A DNA stretch of 64,000 nucleotides from contig NXFV01001380.1 of the NCBI GenBank assembly GCA_002803225.1, positions 56,279 to 120,278 on the forward strand. Reading direction: 5' to 3'. The notes beneath the pieces were generated by a model, which did no database searches, had not been told where the DNA came from, and worked only from the letters and a program-made list of their open reading frames with translations. This document shows positions 33,582-44,964 of this stretch, in pieces. The DNA is from Gamarada debralockiae. Its lineage: Eukaryota > Ascomycota > Leotiomycetes > Helotiales > Hyphodiscaceae. Within the stretch, counting starts at the first letter, position 1. Every line of letters begins with the position of its first letter. Made by a program: the position numbers and the translations under genes.

Positions 33582-34549
33582 GATAAATAAATGAGCTACT
33601 GGTTCAGCTCTAGAGACTCCCTCACGAGAATGAAAGGGAACATAAGGTAGATAAAGGTAGTAACGTCCATCCCTGAGTAACGGAAAACCCTACATGCCGG
33701 AACGACTTTATACTTTGGACGTCTCAAATCTCTACCACATAAATATATAGAGTTACAATTGGTTTGCTATTATTCTTTAGCTATTTCCCTATAAGGATTC
33801 GGTTTGCAGTAAGAAAATAGTATGGTTGTGGTCATGTTATCAGTTGTCCCTTCGATGGCATTAAAAGCCCTTTCGGTTGTTCCCCCCTGCTCTAAGATGA
33901 CTATTGGCCTGTCTTCAAATTTCGGGACCTTAGCACGAAGCTCCTATCAAGAAAGAATATAGTTCCAAGGTTTGAAGGCATAGAGCACAAGAAAACCTGC
34001 CTGCCGGATTTATCCGGACAAAAGTGGGAGTTGTATAAAACGCCACGCATTCTAATAGGCGAGGAAGGATTTATCGTCCTTACCTAATATTGTGTTTTAC
34101 AGCTACCTTACGCAAGGTTGGATTTTATTACGCATTTGTTTAGGTATCACGTGAAATATAGCGCAGTGTGGCGCAGTGTAGCATTCTTCTGGCAGTTTCT
34201 ACAGCAGCCATGTATCAATTTCTATACGAAGTTGCTACTCAGTTGTTCCATCCCCATTAAATTTCGAAGGCAAAGCTTCGTTTAATTGTTACTTTTAGGG
34301 CATTTTGCCTGAAACCCGATCACGTTGGCTAAGTTCTTCTTATCGCGACGACACAATAATCGTGCTCTAAGCTTGTGGCGTTCAGGACTATAGCTGATGA
34401 GTATTCTAGAAGATTCTAGAAGCCGTGTAAGTTAGTAGATATATTACTATAAAGTTATAGGTTCCCCTAGAACCCTCTATGAAATAGAGAAGAAAAGAAA
34501 AAGAAGTATTATATTAAGACGTGTATTAGCATTCGGCAATATATATACA
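33582..34549. other. Intergenic, AT-rich; left flank of the TIR-bounded segment
   Basis: This holds the left inverted repeat (33663-33702) and about 850 bp of AT-rich DNA downstream of the NLR stop codon. No gene is visible. Confidence 0.5.
33663..33702 (+). repeat. Left terminal inverted repeat
   Basis: It begins ACGTCCATCCCTG and ends TGCCGGAA, with TA immediately outside. It pairs with 38894-38933 with three mismatches (one transversion, two A/G transitions). Confidence 0.85.
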
Positions 34550-37500
34550 CTAATTATGTGTAATAAGCTTTGACCCTTGTCTAATTTGTAGAAATGAAAT
34601 TCTCCCTGACGAATGTCCCAAAATGACTAGTCTATTCCAAACAGCTTCACAAGTAGGTCGATAATCAGTAGGCAGCCATAGGAGGTTTGTAGTTCCTTCT
34701 GCTAGCCACTGATTGAACACATGTAAAGTTAGTAGTAGCTGGCCGTTAGGTGAGAAGGCGACGGACGTGACCCAGTCGGAGTGGCCCTCGAGCGTCTGGA
34801 GCGCCGCTCCTGTGGCCGCGTCCCAGAGCCGCACTGTGTTATCGCCAGAGCCCGAGACGACCTGCGTGCCGTCCGGCGAGAAGGCGACGGACGTGACCCC
34901 TAACGAGTGGCCCTCGAGCGTCTGGAGCGCCGCTCCTGTGGCCGCGTCCCAGAGCTGCACTGTGTTATCGTCAGAGCCCGAGACGACCTGCGTGCCGTCC
35001 GGCGAGAAGGCGACGGACCTGACCCAGTCTGAGTGGCCCTCGAGCGTCTGGAGCGCCGCACTCCAATGCGCTTGAACTCTAGGCTTTCTTTCTATCCAAG
35101 TAGGGATACACTTCTCAAATGTTTCTCGAATAATACTTTTCTGTGGAGCGAATATAAGAGCTGAGCAATATGATTGAAGGGGCGCCTGTTCAATAATTGA
35201 TCGATTGTATACCGCGAACCGCCTCGCATTATGTATAAAAGCATGCAAATCGGGGCTTTCTTTGGCCTTGTTAGATTAGTAGTGCTGTCTCTAGTAACAT
35301 CGTCAAAGAAGGTAGCATAACTTACTTGAAGCCAGTTCTCGAACTTTATAATCATAGTGATGCCATCCGACAGGCTTTTCATTAGACTCAGCGCCTCGAG
35401 CCAGTAAATATATTTCGTGCTTAGAAAGCTATGGACTGAGCCACCGTCTTTGAGATCATTGATAGTATCCTCTCCGTCACATTCAAGAAGATGGTTAATC
35501 CAATAGGGACAGGAGTATCGTGCTACGGCTAGTGGATCTGGAACTGGCGGCTCGACCTTGTCGATTGGGAATCCAGGGACGTGCAACCCGTAGATATCGT
35601 GTCGAAGTGCCCCGGACATAACTTGTAGCGATCGCGAGAAGATTCTGTAGTGTACATCTCTTATACCAGAAGGAAAAATATTATTAACTGCTTTTTGGAG
35701 TACAAAGTCCTGGGCCGATTGATGTACAAAGTAGATGGTGCTTTCTCGAATGGTTAAAAGTGAGCCACAAAGTCCTATGATTGCTGCCAAAGACTCGTAG
35801 TCATCAACTATGTCCTCAAGCGTCTTGACTAAAGAGGTGATTTCCGTTAAAGTAATTGGTCGATACACTAACGATACGATAGCAAGAATTTGCTTACAGA
35901 GATCCGCATCGTCTGAGTTGTAGATTTGGCTTACTATTCGCTGATAAAGCGAATTAAGCCCAGGTGGGAATTCGTTCAACTTCGCAAGAGTCTTCCATCG
36001 TGGTACATTCTTCAGATTCTCATAAACCAAAGCTACCCAGAGGAAGGTGTCATTCGCGTTTGAGACTAGGTGCTGTAGCACGGCTTCGCGGGTCCTGGCG
36101 TCGTAGTTCTTATGATCGGCCAGCTGGCGGGTCTTGTGCTCGATATAGGTACTAACAGCCGCAGAAACGGACTCGGGGTTCAGCTCGAGGCATAGTCTCA
36201 TTTTTTGCCCTGCTCTCTCAAGTCGTTCTTCGATGTCTGGCCAGTTGCGGCTAGAAATGACCCATTTGATACGAGGAGATATAGCCGAATTTTGGACAAT
36301 GAACTCTAAGAGTTTGGGCAAGTCTGCTACGCATTCGTCAAGCGCATCAATGATCAAGTAAGTACTGTTCAAAGCCGGGTCTTGCAGAATCTTTGTGAAG
36401 ATTCCAGACAACGCAACCCATGCATTCGCATCCTCAAAGAGGTCCTTGCCAGCGTGGTCATACTGTTTCCGCACATGCAAGAGAAGTGACGGCTGCTGGT
36501 CGATGAGCAGGTAAATGAGGCCGCGGAGCACAGCTACCGCATTGTTAATGCGAGAGTCGGTGGCTTGGCAGAAGAAAAAAGACAGTAGCGCGGGCGCGCT
36601 CTTATCTTTAAGCCTTGTCAAGGCGCTCATCTCATCGATAATACCGCACAGTAGCATCGTCTTGCCTTTGCCTGGATCGCCTTTGATCCACAGCACTCGC
36701 CCCTGTTCGTTATTACGCCATTTGTGAAAGTCGGCGTGTTCGAGGATCCATTGGTAGGAGTCTTGCAGCAGGCCGCCCTTCGTGTCCTCGATCCGCTTCT
36801 TGTCCTCGCGGGGATCCGACGTCCGGAGGTCTTGTATACAGCTCCGACTTTGGGGGTCCAGTAGCACCTGCTCGTTTTCTAGTAAAAGGTGATTAGTGTA
36901 TAGCCAAAGATCAAGCAATAAGCCGTGAGTTTACCTGTTAGGGAGTTTTGGATCTTCTTCCTAAGCCGTTTAAAGGCGTGCTCTCTCCCTTCGCCGTAGA
37001 TAAGCGGCAAGTGGATGCCAAACATGCCTAGTAGTGAGTACGCCTCGTCTTCTCCGCGTGTAGTCTGTCGATTCTCTGCCCACGACAATCGCTCCTCGAC
37101 TCCAAATTGAGACATAGGGGCTCCTTCAAGTGCTGAGATTGGAATCCCCGTTATCTCCTGGATGTGACGCTTTAGAGTTCCCTTATCTCCCAGTCGCTCG
37201 CCATGTAGAGAGAAGAATTCAACTGAGCGTGGGGCAAGAAGCTCTTGAAGGGTCCAGCCCCGTGTAAACCATTCGCTGTCTCGGAAAGCAGATTCCCAAG
37301 CACACTCCGTAGACATATCACTTGCTTTTCGCTTCCGTGTCGAAACATCCGACAAATAAACATAGCATCTAGCCGCATTCTGGTACCAGCGAAACATCGA
37401 GGTGATAGCTTCTTGAAGCTCGACGGCATTGGATTTGTCGATACAACAAGTGTCCACCCAAAAGTATTGCAAGCCGTCACGCCTTGCCTGATCTCCGCAG

Positions 37501-37676
37501 AATTGTATTTTGCCAAAGCCAGCCTTATTCTTGCTCGTAGGGTCTAGCAGATCCTTAAAGGTGACCTCCTCCGTTCCCCACCTGTGTGAAAGTATAGCAT
37601 ACTTGGGTATGGCGCTCTCAAAGAACTCGGATAGGCTGAGGTCGCCATTGTTGTTACACTGTAGTAGACGCATCAT
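34550..37676 (-). CDS. HET-NACHT-WD40 NLR protein (HNWD type, candidate heterokaryon-incompatibility gene)
   Basis: Exons in gene order are 37676-36935, 36878-35326 and 35266-34550, giving 3012 nt and 1003 aa. The N-terminal HET domain (about 20-215) shows YAILSHRWG, VDTCCIDKSN, GWTLQELLAPR and AYSLLGMFGIHLPLIYGEG. The NACHT domain has Walker A GDPGKGKT (314-321) and Walker B LIIDALDEC. From about residue 835 come WD40 repeats of 42 aa (LEGHSDWV..VAFSPDGTQVVSG..DNTVQLWDAATGA): two full, nearly identical copies and a third that degenerates. Both introns (56 and 59 bp) keep the frame. This matches Podospora het-e/het-d/het-r proteins, in which WD repeats sense a partner and the HET domain triggers cell death after non-self contact. 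Two to three repeats are too few for a full propeller, so the allele may be inactive or self-associating. The gene lies between the inverted repeats described separately. Confidence 0.93.
34741..35062 (-). repeat. 126-bp tandem repeats encoding WD40 units
   Basis: The motif GAGTGGCCCTCGAGCG recurs at 34779, 34905 and 35031, exactly 126 bp apart. The two complete units differ at about 8 of 126 positions. The block is GC-rich, in contrast to AT-rich flanks. Differences fall largely in codons for variable surface residues (SDW/SLG and SDD/SGD). Confidence 0.92.
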
Positions 37677-38174
37677 TCGACAAGATTCGAAGATCGCAAG
37701 AGGGGAGGGGGTTCTCGGTAGTTGTTAAGCCGTCGAGTTGGCATAGATGCGGAGTTGGGTGAAGATTTGGGAGAAGATGTCAGGTTGAGGCTGGTGCACT
37801 TAGCTAAGCGGCAGCCTTGCGGCAATGCCATCTTTGTGCATCACTGCAAGCGCGGAAGACCTGCCAATCGATCGGGCTTTACCACAAGAATTCTAGAAGC
37901 CATAGTTGACAGAGGATGTTCGAGATATACGCGCGATGGAGTCATGGTTTGATCTTGTCGCTGAGGGGGAAGCTGAAGCAACAGGAACGTTGATGACAGA
38001 AATCTAATCCACAATCTACCCTCGGTCGACCATTTGGATGGTGTCCGAGCCTGGCATCATTCGGTAGGCTGACATTTATTTTCAATCCAGCGCTTAATTG
38101 TGTCAACGGGTGCGGGGAAGAGTGATGTTCAAGACTTTGCTTGCGATTGTCGTGCCTGGACCAACTAAAAATAC

Positions 38175-38400
38175 GCCAGCACCAGGGGGTGCCAAATCTC
38201 GTGAGACAGCCGAAAACCTCGACAAATTTTCTGCACCCAGACCACAAGTTTGAAATACATAAAAAGTATATTGGATTATAGAGTTAATTGCGGCGAACAA
38301 ATCTATTAATTCAGAAATTTTATTTCGCGTTGTGTTACGAAGCTGCAGGTGGGTTGCAATTTTGACTGTCTCACGAGATTTTGCACCCCCTGGTGCAGGC
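38175..38400. mobile_element. MITE-like 226-bp element with 42-bp inverted repeats
   Basis: The arms 38175-38216 and 38359-38400 are inverted copies with about five mismatches in 42; both contain CACCAGGGGGTGC and ATCTCGTGAGACAG. The interior of about 140 bp is AT-rich and non-coding. No clear target duplication is seen. The element lies about 500 bp upstream of the NLR start codon, nested inside the larger TIR-bounded segment. Confidence 0.75.
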
Positions 38401-38893
38401 ATGAAAGTCCTTACTAAGCTGGATGTGGCGCACTAGGCCAGCCGACGTTGGCCTTTATGCCTAAGGCTTTACAAATGAAATTACGACGTAAATGTTACGG
38501 GACGTGCGGGACTGCCTAAAATCGTCACTCGCTTTAATCCGAGGTACTGACCCGCGTGGCGATCTTGCATGAATCTGGACGCCACAGCAGCCACAAGGCT
38601 GCTGACGATTTTCTATACAGTGGTAAGGCCTTAGAGCTCGGATAAGACCCCTTAATAAGTATTAGGGAAAGTATAACGTCTGTGGTAGAGTTGTGGTAGA
38701 GAAAGTCTATTACGCTATAAAAAGAGACTCTTTGCAAATTAGGCGTGGAGGCGACGATACGAACATGATTTCCTGGTAGGAAGCGTTTAGGGTGTCTAGG
38801 ACTGGCCACGGAACATCAATTAAAAGAAAATATAGCAGACATTAAGGTGTGCATAGATTTTAAGATACTTGAAGTCAAAGTACCTATTGTTTT

Positions 38894-38933
38894 TTCCGGC
38901 ACGTAGGGTTTTCCGCTACGCAGGGATGGACGT
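38894..38933 (-). repeat. Right terminal inverted repeat
   Basis: The reverse complement begins ACGTCCATCCCTG and ends TGCCGGAA, with TA (38934-38935) immediately outside. It pairs with 33663-33702. Confidence 0.85.
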
Positions 38934-40238
38934 TAATTAAGGTAAGTGAGAGTTTTATATTGACACCGTCAAAGATAATAGGGAGGCATTTTCTGAGGTA
39001 ACTAGAATTTTAAATTTGATAATCAGAACAGCTCTTTCCTTATAACTTGCCCCATTCACTGGACCTCGTGATCTATCGATTTCCATCGCTGGTGTGATAT
39101 TTCTCCCTTGATCGATTTTCAATGTATGATTCGCAGTTATCGACTTTCGACCTCAGTATATTAGGCAGAAATTCAGCAGTAGTCCTCCTCTCGTCGGTAT
39201 CCGGAACAGCGGGAGCTTCTACCCACGAGAGGGGAATACTCCCCTCGCCAACATTCCAGGTAGGAATTGATCGATGAGCGATACGAAGAGCAGCAAGCTT
39301 TCATCAGAAATGGTGGCTACTTGTTGATCTATAATGAACAGGTGGATGCTGATAATGTCAGTAGTGGACATGATCTGTCAAATCATGCATCTAAATAGGG
39401 AGGAATCCAAACAGACAAATTCCAAGTAATTGACAGAGATAAATGAGGCGACAGTGGAAAATCGAACGACGACGATATCAAAGGGCCCGGAAAATTTAAC
39501 AGAAGCGCAATGGTAACTGACCACACTGCAGTTTTTATTCCTACCCTACTTCCTTCTCTCGCGGCTCCTAAATGCAACACCTGGGTTCCACGTCGAAGTC
39601 ACCACTATGAAGTCAGGTCTGGAATCCTTTGAACATTAATGCATTGAGTGATTTCAGAGCAGACTGAAGTGAATTATATATAACTTCGGCTTCTTGCCTG
39701 TTCCTCATTCCTTAAATAAGAGTCTGTGGCTCCGTCGCATCTGAAAGTCATTACTGCCGACTTTTCGATGAACGAGTCGCATGCTTTGGAGGTAGAAGCC
39801 TTTCCTCTCTGAAAACGATGTAGATTTGGCATCACAGTGGTTTGATTCTGCAAAGCAAGAGATCATAGCAGGCGCTGGAAACCTTGAATCGATACACGAG
39901 TGTCCGTTTATTGGGGCGGTGCAACTTCCACGTTGCGCGACGGAAGAAGCAGAGCCTATGTGCCTCCACAAGGTCTGCAATTGAGGCTGTAGGTACTACA
40001 TACTACTAAGCCCTAGTTCATAGCGCTGTAAAACTAACATGCTTGCTCCAAGAAAGGTCTGTAAGGCTCCAAAAGCCTCGAGGCAACTCTGAAATTGCAT
40101 CTGAAAACAATACAGAGCCCATTCGATGACTTCGACGGCTTGCGCGTATGGGGCAATTTACTCAAATAGTAAAATCATACCTGGGTACCAACAGTGCCTC
40201 TTCAAGGAAGATCGACCGTGACCGCCCCACTCTATATC

Positions 40239-40568
40239 TCATACAGCAAGAATGCCCCAATCCTGCCGTCCTGTCGTGCCATCGTGAACCATGCCACAAA
40301 GAGGCTTTCCACCCCGGCTACTGTTCAAGCCTGCGTGCCAACCTTGTTTCTTAGGCTGAGGTGTTGCACACGAAAACCACGACCTCGGAGGCTTGACCCA
40401 GACGCCGTACCCCGCAAGGACTGGTGCTCTCGTCCCAAAACAGAACAAACATATGACGACGATAAATAAAACGAAAACTAAATTAAAGACGGTGATGAGT
40501 AATTCTCCTATTAAGGACGAACGTGGCTGGAATAGGAAGAAGAAGACGAAGTTGCTTGAAACTTTCAT
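40239..40568 (-). CDS. Small possible single-pass membrane protein, doubtful
   Basis: A 109-aa frame starting ATG (MKVSSNFVFFF). It has one strongly hydrophobic segment at about residues 19-45 (LLITVFNLVFVLFIVVICLF). The rest has no recognised motif, and opposite-strand frames overlap it. It could be a small membrane protein or a chance frame in T-rich DNA. Confidence 0.22.
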   Translation of the reverse strand: MKVSSNFVFFFLFQPRSSLIGELLITVFNLVFVLFIVVICLFCFGTRAPVLAGYGVWVKPPRSWFSCATPQPKKQGWHAGLNSSRGGKPLCGMVHDGTTGRQDWGILAV

Positions 40569-40926
40569 TCATCTCGACTGCGAGAATGTCTCTTTCTAAT
40601 GAGGTATTGCAAGGGCGCAATTCTGAGTGGATAGTATTGCTGTCCTCGGTGTCTTCTTCTTGGCGCTCTGTTAATGCTGTGGAGAGACATTTATATAGGA
40701 AAGGCGAAGGGGTTTCAAAAGCAAGTCAAGGAGGACGAAGGAGACCCCCAAACCAGAATGTCACGACGCTTGAAAAATAGCCGTTCTCACCAACACTCTC
40801 GTATTTATATGCATACCATTCCTTGTCAAAGCCTCGCCCGATCCATCACAATCAGTGCGTCCTATCTCAGTCCACTGATCTCGATACAATATCAAACGCC
40901 GGGGTATCTCCATATAAGCCATGCAA

Positions 40927-43177
40927 TCATTCATCATCCTCATCCTGTGTCCTAACATCGAACCAGCCCCCAAAATCAAGCTTCATCAAAAGCCTATCAA
41001 CTCTTCCCACTTTGGTTGGCACATACGCACCTTCATCATCCAGCACCAATTCCTCAAACCCGCTATCCCATCCTTCCTTTTCTTGATCAATATCTCGCAA
41101 ACTCTTGACCAGTTCCTCAATGGCAGATTTGACTCGATCAGCTATCACCACTAGCTGCTCTTTGACATCTTTCTCCTCTTTGTGAAAATCTGAGAAGGCG
41201 TCGACCACTCCTTCGTCCGCTTCGAGGTCTAGGGATTGCCAGATCGAGTGCACTCGATGAACGAGAGCAACGAGATGATCGATCTGCTGTAGGAGGTAGT
41301 AAAGCGGGTCCGTGAACGAGGATGTCGTTAGCAGAAGACTCGTTGCTAATGCAGCCAGGTATCGCTTGTGCGCATCTGCCAGGGTTTGCGGATCGTGAGT
41401 AAAACTGATGCCTCTATGCGTTGTTGGCTCTTTTCCCGCCTGCAGCCAGATGTCCTCATCAGCTGGGCTCTTCGAAGATGTTGGTCTTGAGGTAGTTTCA
41501 CCCGACAGCCAGCTCTTGAAGCCAATCCAGGTTCCCTTGACAACTTCGCCTTGAAGATACGCTTCTGTCTCGCCCAGGAAGAACACGGCTGCGCTGCTGG
41601 TGGCCCAAACACTGCGCATTGCTTCGGATCTCTCTTTGGCTCTCGCTCGTAATGTGTGGACTTTGCTCTGTCCGGCTGTCGAGGAACCATATGGAGGTCC
41701 AGGTGGCGCTGGATGATCTCTTCGTAATGATGTGATCTTCCATAAATCTGTTAGTCGCAGATGTGCTCTATGGATCGAGAGCAAGTACGCATTGATGCTG
41801 GAATAGCTTTGGAGGTCCGGGGGGGTAAGGAACAGATCCAACGGCGATGGGATATGCATGGTCAACACCACAGGAACCGAGAGTAGTAGATTCCTGAATG
41901 GTGTTGAAGCAATCGAGATAGACTTGGAAGGTGTGGGCGAGTTTGTCTTCGTGATAACCAATTGTACAAGATCTCTGGCGAGTTCGAGTTGTTCATCCTC
42001 ATCTTGGTCTTCCTGCTGGCCCTGAAGAGATCCCATAGCTGCCCAAGTTCTTGCTAGAACGGCGGAGACCTCTCCTTCCTTGACAACTATGCTCCCCAAA
42101 TCATCTCGCTTATCGTATGCCAGATTGTCGTTTCGCCGCCATCTTGATCGAATCTTCTCATCTGCCTCTGAGATCAAGGCTATGGCAAACTCGCCACGTC
42201 CTAATAAGAAAAATTCGCGGAGTAGAGACAAAATCTCTATGACCCTGCTCAAGGGCAGGAGCTTCTGAAGTGTCGTCTGGGACAGGGAAAGTCGGATCGA
42301 CGCAATTACTCGTGAGAAATTGGCGCTGTTGATCGGGAATTTCAATGTAGACAATTGTTGAAGATGGGATGAGAGTAGGTTGAATTCCGCAGATGTCGCA
42401 TTCGATATACCCTTGACTCTAATGTGATTCAAAGAACGGCCGATGAAGAGCAATGAAGCTGCAGTTGGTGCTGAGACGAAAGCCGGAAGTAACTCCAGTT
42501 TACTTTGATACTCCTATTCCATGTCAGTTATCCCTCGCAAGACCAAATCTTACATTCCATACCTGTATATCATCCTCAGCAGTCTGAACGAAGAAGTCCT
42601 CCCTCCCAAAACCTGGCAGCCGGCCATACAAGATCCAAGCAGAAACCTGCTTCAACCAAGTCGTCTCCGCAACCTTCACTAAACTCAGAGCAGCCTCCTC
42701 AATATCCACATAGCCCGTCTGTATAGCATCACACAGCTTATCAATGACCATAGCTCCACTACACTTCCCTCCATTACCCCGTATCATATACTCCACGATC
42801 TCCAGAAACCATTCCATCCTCCTAGTCCACCCTGAGAACTCTCTAACAATAGCCGTCAACGGTACGATATTGTAAGCTCCCACACTACCAGCATCTTTCC
42901 GCAATATTCCATCCTCAACCTCGAGTACTTTCCGCTGGAACTTCGCGAGGTGGGTTGAGCTGATCGCAGTTGCGACAGCTTGGCAGATGCTAGAAGGATG
43001 TGTGGATGTAATTGTCTTCGTGTGGGTTATCAGCTTGCAGTGGAGGTCGCTCAGGTGGGCTATGGAGGACAGAAGGGCCTTCTCTGGAGGCGAGAGGATT
43101 GAGGTTTGGGAAGAGTGGTCGGCGGTGAGGAGGGGTGAGGGGTGTCCGGATAGGGAGAGGAGAATTTCGTGGAGCAT
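40927..43177 (-). CDS. Gamma-tubulin complex component, GCP4-like (Spc97/Spc98 family)
   Basis: Exons 43177-42563 and 42513-40927 give 2202 nt and 733 aa. The protein starts MLHEILLSLSGHPSPLL, the typical N-terminus of GCP4-like members, whose genes encode shorter proteins than GCP2 and GCP3. The 49-bp intron joins EDDIQ to EYQSKLELLPAFVSAPTAAS, followed by LLFIGRSLNHIR, a well-conserved signature of the GCP N-terminal domain. The C-terminal half has LARTWAAMGSL, several long helices and a terminal LDFGGWFDVR. In filamentous ascomycetes GCP4 belongs to the outer gamma-tubulin ring complex at spindle pole bodies and helps nucleate microtubules; it is often dispensable. Placement as GCP4 rather than GCP5/6 rests on length and the N-terminus. 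Confidence 0.88.
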
Positions 43178-44172
43178 GATGGCGGATGTCTAAGCTGCAT
43201 CAGTCGAGCACTCGAGGAAGGCATTTAATTTGTTCATACTGAGTTGTGCGCTCCTTTGGTTTGAGCTTATCGACGATGTCTTGAGTTAGCAATAGAAAAG
43301 CGCCCAGCAATTCGAAGCGGCACATCGACTCATAGTATGATTATGGAGTCTATGCCTTTGGCAAGATGTGCTGTGTGTCTTCTCAAGGCCTCAAATGGGT
43401 GCCTGTGAGCACGATCTTGAAGGGAGGCTGATGGCAATCAAAACGCGTGAAGTCACCGTTGACGCGACCCGAAAATCGCGAAAATTTGGGCGTGGCAGGG
43501 GTGTGCCGAGCTCAAACTCTCAAGGAATATGGGCTCAATCTCAAGGCGTTTTATTAATACCACGACTCATATTACTGTTTACACCCTAGTAGCCTCGCTA
43601 AAAGTTTATTCCCCCCTTAAAACTTCCCGATTCCACCAGCCAAAAACTAAAAGCTTTAAATAGGATTCGGCTGAGGCATTAAGTCTTTGTTTTGTCTCTG
43701 AATTCGCAGTGTAGTATCTGTAACTGATTCGTTTTGTTAGATCGATAGAGAAACCATGGCGTTACACAGCATATGCGCGCACATATGCGCAAGGCTGAAG
43801 GCAGCATGATTTCCTTTTCCCTCCCTACTGCTTCTCCTACCAATTTCTCTCCTGTTGTGCCTCAAAGTGTCCCAAATCCAAGTATCCTATCAGGTGCGTG
43901 ATAGTATGAAGCAAATGTGATCTCGATACGACTGATCACGATTGGAGGATAGCAGCAAATCGACAGACAAAGCCACTTCGCCACATCATCTCACCTTCAA
44001 CTTTGTACAAGCACCATCGGAAACCATAGCTTGTACAAGCTAGTTTAGAATCGACAAGTGTTCAGTTTCTCCTGCTGCTGAGACTTTCTCTCCTACTCCC
44101 TCGACAACAATTTCTCCAAGCCTTTCTTCATCCTCAGAGCAGCCTGGAACCCTGAGCCGCTTGCCTCTCATC
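43178..44172. other. Intergenic region, no gene seen
   Basis: About 1 kb between the GCP4-like gene start and the IFI6-like gene start, so it holds two divergent promoters. No protein-like frame or clear motif is visible. Confidence 0.45.
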
Positions 44173-44964
44173 ATGGGCTTCTGGGAATTTATAGATGAAG
44201 TTGGCAAAGGTCTTGACGAGTTCAGCAAGAATATGGCTAGACCTGACTTAGAGGAAGCTAGAAAGACCCTCGACGACTTTGGCAAACATCAACTTGCTCC
44301 AGCATTGGTGGAAACTGCAGTAACTCTCTATCAATTTTCACAAAATCAACTCGGGCCGGCCTTGGGAGAAGTTAAGAAGGGTCTCGATAAGTTTGGAAAG
44401 AAGCAGCTGTTCCCCTTCCTTGGCGGAGTGTTCAGAGGACTTGATGAGTTTGAAAACAGCGTTGTTGGGCTATTATTGGGTGAAGTTGGTAAAAGCCTGG
44501 AAAAATTTGGGAAGGACGTACTCGTGCCGTTTCTGGGCGGACTTACGAGAGTTGTGGAGAAGCTGCTCGAGGAGGCTGGTAAATGGATCCAAGACAACCC
44601 AGCGGAGGCAAGCTTGCTCGTCGCGAGTATCATCGCCATCACCAGTCCCGAAGTCGTCGTGGGAATGGCATTGGGGCCACTAGGATGGACTTCGGTTGGG
44701 CCTGGAGCTGGTAAGTTCTTCGCTTTTCCCATCTCGGTTTCAAGTACTGATAGTTGTATAGATACTGTCGCTGCGGGCATTCAAGCCGGGATTGGTGATG
44801 TTGCAGCAGGAAGTACTTTTGCCATTCTTCAAAGCGCGGCAATGGGAGGATATGGTGCTGCTGCTGCTGCGACTCTGGTTCAACTTGGAGGCGTTCTTAC
44901 AGGAGCCACTGGACTCATAAGTGCTGCAGTGAAGGACACGAAGGGACCAGAGAAGAAGGATTGA
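44173..44964 (+). CDS. Interferon-induced 6-16 (IFI6/ISG12) family protein with N-terminal amphipathic repeats
   Basis: Exons 44173-44710 and 44762-44964 give 741 nt and 246 aa. The C-terminal part (about 155-235) has GPLGWTSVGPGAGDTVAAGIQAGIGDVAAGSTFAILQSAAMGGYG, written here in family order; this Gly/Ala-rich membrane motif is diagnostic of the Ifi-6-16 family. The 51-bp intron falls inside the motif. The N-terminal 140 residues contain about four to five repeats of roughly 25-30 aa with the theme LxEVxKxLDxFGKxxLxPFLG, which should form amphipathic helices. Animal members sit in mitochondria or ER and influence apoptosis and innate immunity; fungal members are little studied. The repeated amphipathic head plus hydrophobic tail suggests membrane insertion, but no function is known. 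Confidence 0.85.
   Translation: MGFWEFIDEVGKGLDEFSKNMARPDLEEARKTLDDFGKHQLAPALVETAVTLYQFSQNQLGPALGEVKKGLDKFGKKQLFPFLGGVFRGLDEFENSVVGLLLGEVGKSLEKFGKDVLVPFLGGLTRVVEKLLEEAGKWIQDNPAEASLLVASIIAITSPEVVVGMALGPLGWTSVGPGAGKFFAFPISVSSTDSCIDTVAAGIQAGIGDVAAGSTFAILQSAAMGGYGAAAAATLVQLGGVLTGATGLISAAVKDTKGPEKKD

Larger units (their letters stand above)
33661..38935. mobile_element. Putative 5.27-kb element with 40-bp terminal inverted repeats and TA target duplication, carrying an NLR gene
   Basis: Inverted repeats at 33663-33702 and 38894-38933 match at 37 of 40 positions. Each is flanked on its outer side by TA (33661-33662 and 38934-38935). This is the end structure of Tc1/mariner/Fot1-type DNA transposons. 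The interior has no transposase that I can see; it holds one HET-NACHT-WD40 gene, AT-rich spacers and a 226-bp MITE-like repeat. If mobile, it would be non-autonomous and carry the NLR as cargo. The alternative is that two separate short elements of one family landed on both sides of the gene in opposite orientation. No internal partner for either repeat was found, which favours a single unit. Confidence 0.5.
37677..40926. other. Long gene-poor region
   Basis: The left part (to 38935) is the right arm of the TIR-bounded segment, with the probable NLR promoter and a MITE-like element. The rest is AT-rich intergenic DNA. The only frame worth noting is a small minus-strand one at 40239-40568. 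No RNA gene was recognised. Confidence 0.45.
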
